Origin: Diphasiastrum complanatum
Lineage: Eukaryota > Streptophyta > Lycopodiopsida > Lycopodiales > Lycopodiaceae
Assembly: GCA_029204225.1 (NCBI GenBank)
Contig: CM055111.1
Span: 5,828,546-5,892,545 of the forward strand
Length of the DNA stretch: 64,000 bases
Reading direction: 5' to 3'
This document shows, piece by piece, positions 59,032 through 64,000 of this stretch. Made by a program: the position numbers and the translations under genes. Position 1 is the stretch's first letter. Each line of letters starts with the position of its first letter. Under the pieces are notes generated by a model, which was not told the origin of the DNA, ran no database searches, and saw only the letters and a program-made list of their open reading frames with translations.

Positions 59032-59678
59032 TGTGAAAGATTTCAGATCAATTAAGATCCAAATCTACAAAATGATCTTGGGTTAGAAAGACAACATATC
59101 ACCAATCTTGCCAATGTACAAAAACAACATCTACACTATGAATGAGATGCAAACTCTAATAGATCTTGATTAAATATAATCAAAACATAAAATAAAGTTG
59201 TTATCCATACAAAAATAGTAAGCTACTGTATTTCACAGATGTGGATCTAAAAATAACATTTAATGAACATTCTACACACAAAATTGCAAGATATCACAAG
59301 TATAGGGCACCAATGGATAGTAGAACCCAAGAGAACCATGTATAAGCATGAATGAGATAAGAGAGAGAGAAAAGCCTCCTCTTCCCATGAGTTACATCCT
59401 TTTATAACAGGTCCAAACTTAAGTTCAAACTTTGGTTTCCCTCCATAATGAAAAACCCTACTATTATTGTGACTAGATTCAATGTCTCTACTACTCATAT
59501 TGAATCTCTCCAAAACTCGTGTTCTACACTTTTCTACACTTTCCAAAAGTGTTTATTCAAATTATTTTAGACTAATATAACTTTGAAAAGTCAAACTCTA
59601 AGTCTAATATGAAATTGGCCTCAATTGCCATATAAACAAATGTAGCAAATTTGACTAAACTAGTTGAAATCTCTCACA
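59032..59678 (-). repeat. Copia-6 LTR (647 bp)
   Basis: Minus-strand TGTGAGAGATTTCAAC...GAAATCTTTCACA. It aligns along its whole length with the 650-bp Copia-5 3' LTR but is much more diverged from it than the two Copia-5 LTRs are from each other. Confidence 0.9.
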
Positions 59679-60222
59679 GCCTACACATGGACAACTATCT
59701 TTCTCTCTTTAGGATAGGAGAGAGTGGTTCCTGCTGTAAGTCCAAGTAGGCATTGTGCTAGTAATATCATCGATAATTTGCTCAACATGTAACATCATCC
59801 TACCCGTGGCAGCACCATGGTTCTGTGCATAACCGTTGATCTTTAAATGAGATCATGAGGTTGCGTTGACTGAGGCTACTAGAACATTGAGTTGAGATTT
59901 GAAATTTTTGTTATTATGGTCCGTCATCTCGGCCTTCTTCTCTAGCCTTTGTTCATGAAAAATAGTTGAGTGATGTCATATTTTTGTTGTTGTTTCCTGA
60001 TCCCAAAATGGCAAAAAGCTCTGGAAGTGATGATGCTATGCCCTACAGTTGCAATGTTTTCTTGAATTGATGAGCTTGTTGAACTATAAGTGGACGGAAA
60101 AATTTAACATTGAGGTTCCTATGCTCTAGGCTTGTGGAATCTAGAGCCTTCGTCTCACAAGCATAGCACCTACTCATATCGAAGCTATGAAGTTATAATT
60201 CATGACCATCTGTGGGCCTGTT
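59679..60222. other. No recognised gene
   Basis: No motif or long frame on either strand. Confidence 0.4.
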
Positions 60223-60686
60223 TGTTATGTACCATAATGGTACGCCCTTTGGTGACGACCTCGCAAGGGGCAGAATGCAAGTTTGGCATTATCGACATAT
60301 TTTAGTGCCATGTGTCACCATCCTAAGTGGTCATCACTGGCAAGACCGTGCTTGATGTGACCCACTATGATATGTCTATATAGTGGTGGAGCTTCTCCTT
60401 TTCCATTGACTCAGTCTACCGGGAGTTGGTGGACAAAGAGCATGTGCAATAGCCAAGATGTATCTCCAAGGTAGGGGATGTGTGCTAGGGAGTGCCAAAG
60501 GCAATGCTTGGTGGGATGGGACACTGATTATCGCTGGAGACTTGACAAGGCATGTGGATGTCGATAAATCTAGTGCATGGGGGTGGGTCGGCAGTGACAC
60601 TATGGATGGACAGATATGGTGCATCGTTACGGGTATGGGGTGTGCTTCAACCTTCAAGGCAATCGGAGATCTAGAGAGATGTAACA
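60223..60686 (+). repeat. LTR (464 bp) with adjacent PBS
   Basis: TGTTATGTACC...GATGTAACA gives TGTTA/TAACA terminal inverted repeats. CTATATAG at 60375-60382 is a TATA box. A PBS begins 2 bp after the end. Probably a gypsy 5' LTR; no pol follows. Confidence 0.7.
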
Positions 60687-60688
60687 TT

Positions 60689-60701
60689 TGGTATCAGAGC
60701 C
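60689..60701 (+). other. Primer-binding site (tRNA-iMet)
   Basis: TGGTATCAGAGCC, intact, 2 bp after the LTR end. Confidence 0.9.
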
Positions 60702-61110
60702 ACTGATTTCTTTGTTAGGTGCACATGTTTTCTCTTATGCCTTTGCGGTTTTTGATTCACTTGTTGAAAATGTGGATGTTTCTTTGCCATAACCTTTGTT
60801 TCAAGAGGGTTCTTGAATGGGTTGTTTCTTTTTGTTGAAAGTAATGTTTTACCTAGTTTAGGTAGTTTACTTTTTCAACACCGAATTTTTCTTATGAAAC
60901 CTATAAGCTTAGTATAGGTTTAGAAAAATTGTTAAGTTAGTTTTCTTCAAACTTTAGTTTGAATAAAACTATATCCAGATGTGTAACTTATATTTTAATT
61001 TTAATTTTTTTTAAAAATAAAGGACAAATATCTAGCAACGCAGGTCCGTACAGACCTACTGGGCCCTCTGTTAGACTTTACTACAACGTAGTTCGTATAG
61101 AATCGTGGTC
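60702..61110 (+). other. Probable 5' leader of the element, no coding sequence seen
   Basis: T-rich leader-like sequence after the PBS. No gag frame follows before the poly-G run. Confidence 0.4.
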
Positions 61111-61112
61111 GT

Positions 61113-61146
<34 letters not shown>
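61113..61146. repeat. Poly-G run (34 nt)
   Basis: Homopolymer of about 34 G followed by TGTGT. A second, shorter G-run lies at about 61240-61252. The glycine-rich plus frame here is an artefact of the run. Confidence 0.9.
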
Positions 61147-61147
<1 letters not shown>

Positions 61148-61349
61148 GTGTATCTATTACTCTCTCCCTTCAAGCTCCTTCAGCGAGACAGCAGCATGCG
61201 ATCACATGATTGCAGTCGCGCCCTCTCTAGTGTTTGCAAAGGGCGGGGGGGGAGTGATAGGTACATGTACTTTTCCTCTCCTTTCCTATGCCATTTGTTG
61301 TACTATAATTATCACAAAAGTATGAAAATGTAGTATAAAAGATTGTCGA

Positions 61350-63090
61350 ACCCCAAAGGGACTACCTACTGATGTGATTATAGATGATTTTGGTTCGGTT
61401 TAGTGTTCTTTGTACTTAATCTGGTTGTCAACTGGCATTCAACAAAATTGGTGACCAATATCACCAGTTAAAATGTGACTTTACATATAATGACCAAAAG
61501 AGAATTGATCTCAAAAATTCTCATATCGAACATATTTCTTTATCTTTCAAAGAACCTTCAACTTATCAGCCAGATCAATCTGTCAATATGTGCTTCCAAT
61601 AAAGTTTGTCAGACAAGAATAGTCCACTGTTGCATCAGGCAATTCAACAACCGATTAATTTAAAGACAATTTCAACATTGAATTTACGGTCAAACTCTCA
61701 TGGCGGTATCAAGGCTAAAATTTTTGCTAGACTAGAGTTATAAAACACATAACACATCCGACAAAGTGAGACTATCGACTGTAAACATATAAGCACTCAG
61801 CATTTAGACAACATATGAAAGTGAAGAGCAGTGAAATCTCAAAGACTCAAGACAAATCTCTATTCTTCTAAAAACTCGGCGGTTACAATGGAACATGTAT
61901 GGAGTACAAATAGAGGTACAAGTGTTAACAATCGATGTATCGGTTCTTATTTATAATTACTGAACTTATTATAACCAATAGAAAAATTACATCTGCATGA
62001 TTTCTGATGTGGCATCCTAGTCACAGGATCTTGTTCCAATACAAAACAAGTGTGTGGAAGGTTACAACATTTAGATAAGGTGCGAATAGTCTACGTCATT
62101 AATAATATCCTTTTTAAAGTTTGGCCTTCTCCTTAAAGTATGTCATTTCATATGTGTCCTTGGTTTAAAGGTCCTTCCTTTAAGTTTATTTGATTTGGTG
62201 TTGGTCGTTTGATATATCAATATTTGACTTTGCTGCATCGAGCCAAAAGAAACACAATTTTGACTAGTTTTGCATTTCTAGATGAAAAATCATCAAATCA
62301 GATGATCTAAACCTAAAAAGTGTATTTAAGGACCTTAAGAGGCCTAAGAACGACCTATTCAAGCTTTTAAATGGCCGATTCACTTTCCTAAAGAGTGGTG
62401 GCAATGAAATCCTTATGAAAATCCTATTGTACATAAGAACTTTCTAATTTGGTTTGGTTGAGTTGAAATGACTTAATCTCGGTTCTATAGCTCAACAAAA
62501 CAGGTCCCCTTTGATCTATTCTCACTCAAATGAAACCAAATTTGGAGGTACAATCACTAGATTGGCAACTAGTAGCAAGAACAAATGTTAGTTTTTCACA
62601 TGAAATGGATTTCCACCAATGGTACTCTAAAATCAAGAATTCTAGTTTTTCAATAATGTCTATATGTATATTTTTGTCTTTTTTCTTTTGATAGAAAGTC
62701 TCTCATGTTGATGGATGCATTAATACCAAAGAAGCTTTATGAAATTAATTGACAATCCATGTTTCATTATCTCTCTTCTCACACTAAAAAATAACGAAGA
62801 TAATTGAGGATCTTGGTCTCCTTCTTGTCACCATAGCCTGAATAAAACAAAGTGTCGGTTTGAATCTCTGATAGACTCCAAGGTATGACAAGAGCTAAAA
62901 TATTCATGTTTCTCCCTTATTGAAATAAGTGGTTATGTTTAAAATTTCAAGATGATAAAGGATTCTTTAACCTCAGGTTAACATATGCCTTTCATATAAC
63001 TTTGGTTTAACTAGCATTGTCAATCTTTTTAATCCAAACAAGTGGCCATGGGTGTTAGCAATGCTCCATTGACTTTTTAATTTAGGACTA
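61350..63090. other. About 1.7 kb with no recognised gene
   Basis: AT-rich sequence; the only frame is 62 codons without motifs. Confidence 0.45.
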
Positions 63091-63306
63091 TGTTATTAGT
63101 CAAAGTTAGACTTTCCTAGACATTTTGAGTATGTTCGTTAGTCTGAACCTAGATAATACTTAATTACTTAATGGGTGTTGTCCTAAATAGGATTTATAAT
63201 GAATCACTAAGTTGCAAGCTTGAATTTTTTGTTCTCCTCCTTTTGGTGTTGTGTGATGGCTGCATCAATTTAGTAGCAATTGTTACTTTTTGCTTGCATT
63301 TTAACA
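63091..63306 (+). repeat. Candidate short LTR (216 bp)
   Basis: TGTTATTAGTC...GCATTTTAACA with TGTTA/TAACA ends, directly followed by TGGTATCAAAGTTG (63307-63320), a PBS-like sequence with one clear mismatch in its first ten bases. No second copy in the window, so the left end is a guess. Confidence 0.4.
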
Positions 63307-63337
63307 TGGTATCAAAGTTGTATAGATTCTAAAGAGG

Positions 63338-63775
63338 ATGAGCCTCTGCATATCCTTAGAGGTGAAAATGAATGGGTTGAAGAAAAAGCACGGTTTCAAG
63401 CGACTCGAAAGCTATAGAGCATTAATTGAAGCATGTGAAGACTCCAAAAGTGCTAAGTGGCAATTCAAGAACAATTGCATGATTAGCCGACATCAAAATT
63501 GGATGAGAAGTGAAGTTGTAGTTCAATGGCTGAAAATCAAAGAAAGGACATTTTGGAGGAAATTATCACTCATTACAAAGCAATTCTAACCCAAATCTAC
63601 TTAAATAGATTGCTTTACGTCATCTACTGGTGGAAGGAAGCTAGACATAGTTTTGGACAGGCTGAAAATTGGTCACAAATTGAGCAAAAAATAACATCTT
63701 GTCAATTTTCTATCAGTTTGAGAGAAAATAATGAGCTAAAAACCTCATTATTCAATCAAATAATTTGATGGAAAT
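63338..63775 (+). pseudogene. Possible gag after the short LTR
   Basis: Two overlapping plus frames (63338-63589 and 63526-63768), rich in Lys, Glu and Trp, begin just after the PBS-like site. No gag motif is recognised. Position is the only support. The element would continue past the window edge. Confidence 0.3.
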
Positions 63776-64000
63776 TGCTATTGGGCCTAATTTGCTAGAG
63801 AAAACAAGAAATTTAATGAAACATGAATTAGAATTGTTTCAAGAGGCCATTTTCAAAAAGTTGTAAACTACTTGATTCTAGACCACAAAAAAATCGATGT
63901 GGCAAAGGTTAGCTAGGACATTGGAGGCAATGAAACTAGATTCTTAACTTTGGTCAACACCAAAAATCTCAAAGAATGGAGTTTTAACGAGTGGGTTGCT

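Larger units (their letters stand above)
57807..59678 (-). mobile_element. Copia-6: 5' part of a minus-strand Copia, same family as Copia-5
   Basis: LTR, PBS, gag and the first part of the protease on the minus strand, ending at about 57830. The sequence ANDGDLDPWWIDSGASSHM is identical over its length to Copia-5, and the LTR ends match. It supplies the gag and PBS that Copia-5 has lost. The rest of pol and the other LTR are absent. Confidence 0.9.

Noticed and set aside
60959-61333. 124-codon frame with a glycine run
   Set aside because: The glycines are the poly-G run; the flanks have no motif.

Overview
This is repeat-dominated nuclear DNA of a seed plant. The sequence evidence is Ty1/copia and Ty3/gypsy elements with plant-type primer-binding sites (initiator-Met TGGTATCAGAGC; a decayed Asp-type site), degenerate CCCTAAA telomere-type arrays, long GA/CT microsatellites, and generally AT-rich sequence. 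I found no host gene, tRNA, rRNA or CRISPR that I can support. The species cannot be named from this sequence.

Layout. 1-0.96 kb: nothing recognised. 0.96-4.8 kb: decayed minus-strand gypsy (gag, protease, RT, RNase H, integrase). 4.9-13.0 kb: plus-strand gypsy of Athila/Tat type with an LTR-like promoter, an Asp-type PBS, a leader full of inverted repeats, then gag, protease, RT and RNase H; it breaks off at the start of integrase. 13.17-19.52 kb: complete Copia (Copia-1) with two 795 bp LTRs and a CCGTA target duplication, inside another repeat (family X). 19.6-24 kb: LTR-like promoter, then unrecognised DNA. 24-25.9 kb: minus-strand Copia remnants. 26-28.8 kb: motif array and two LTR-like direct repeats. 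28.9-34.05 kb: plus-strand Copia-2. 34.05-36.16 kb: 5' fragment of minus-strand Copia-3. 37.96-41.36 kb: minus-strand Copia-4 with both LTRs and only RT/RNase H. 41.7-43.35 kb: plus-strand Copia fragment. 43.35-44.54 kb: LTR related to Copia-3.

44.5-54.8 kb is the most interesting block. A minus-strand gypsy of Athila/Tat type has integrase at 54.7-53.4 kb, then a long sense ORF downstream of integrase (48.19-45.32 kb; globular N-terminus, coiled coil, run of TQT-like motifs), then a polypurine tract and 3' LTR. It is split by Copia-5 (48545-52995, target duplication AAAAC). Copia-5 has in turn lost its PBS and gag, and about 1.08 kb of unrelated stop-poor sequence stands where its reverse transcriptase should be. 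So there is an extra ORF in one element and an apparent sequence capture in another.

55.2-57.25 kb: about 2 kb of degenerate telomere-like array with a CCCTAAA core and CCCTTGG/CCCTTAA flanks, then a GT/GA compound microsatellite. 57.6-59.68 kb: a small hairpin element and the 5' part of a minus-strand Copia (Copia-6) of the same family as Copia-5. 60.2-64 kb: an LTR with PBS but no pol, a 34-nt poly-G run, and a possible short-LTR element at the right edge.

Nearly every coding region has stops, frameshifts or deletions, so the window is a record of nested insertions and decay. LTR differences counted by eye are about 19/795 (Copia-1) and 8/533 (Copia-5), so Copia-5 is probably the younger insertion.
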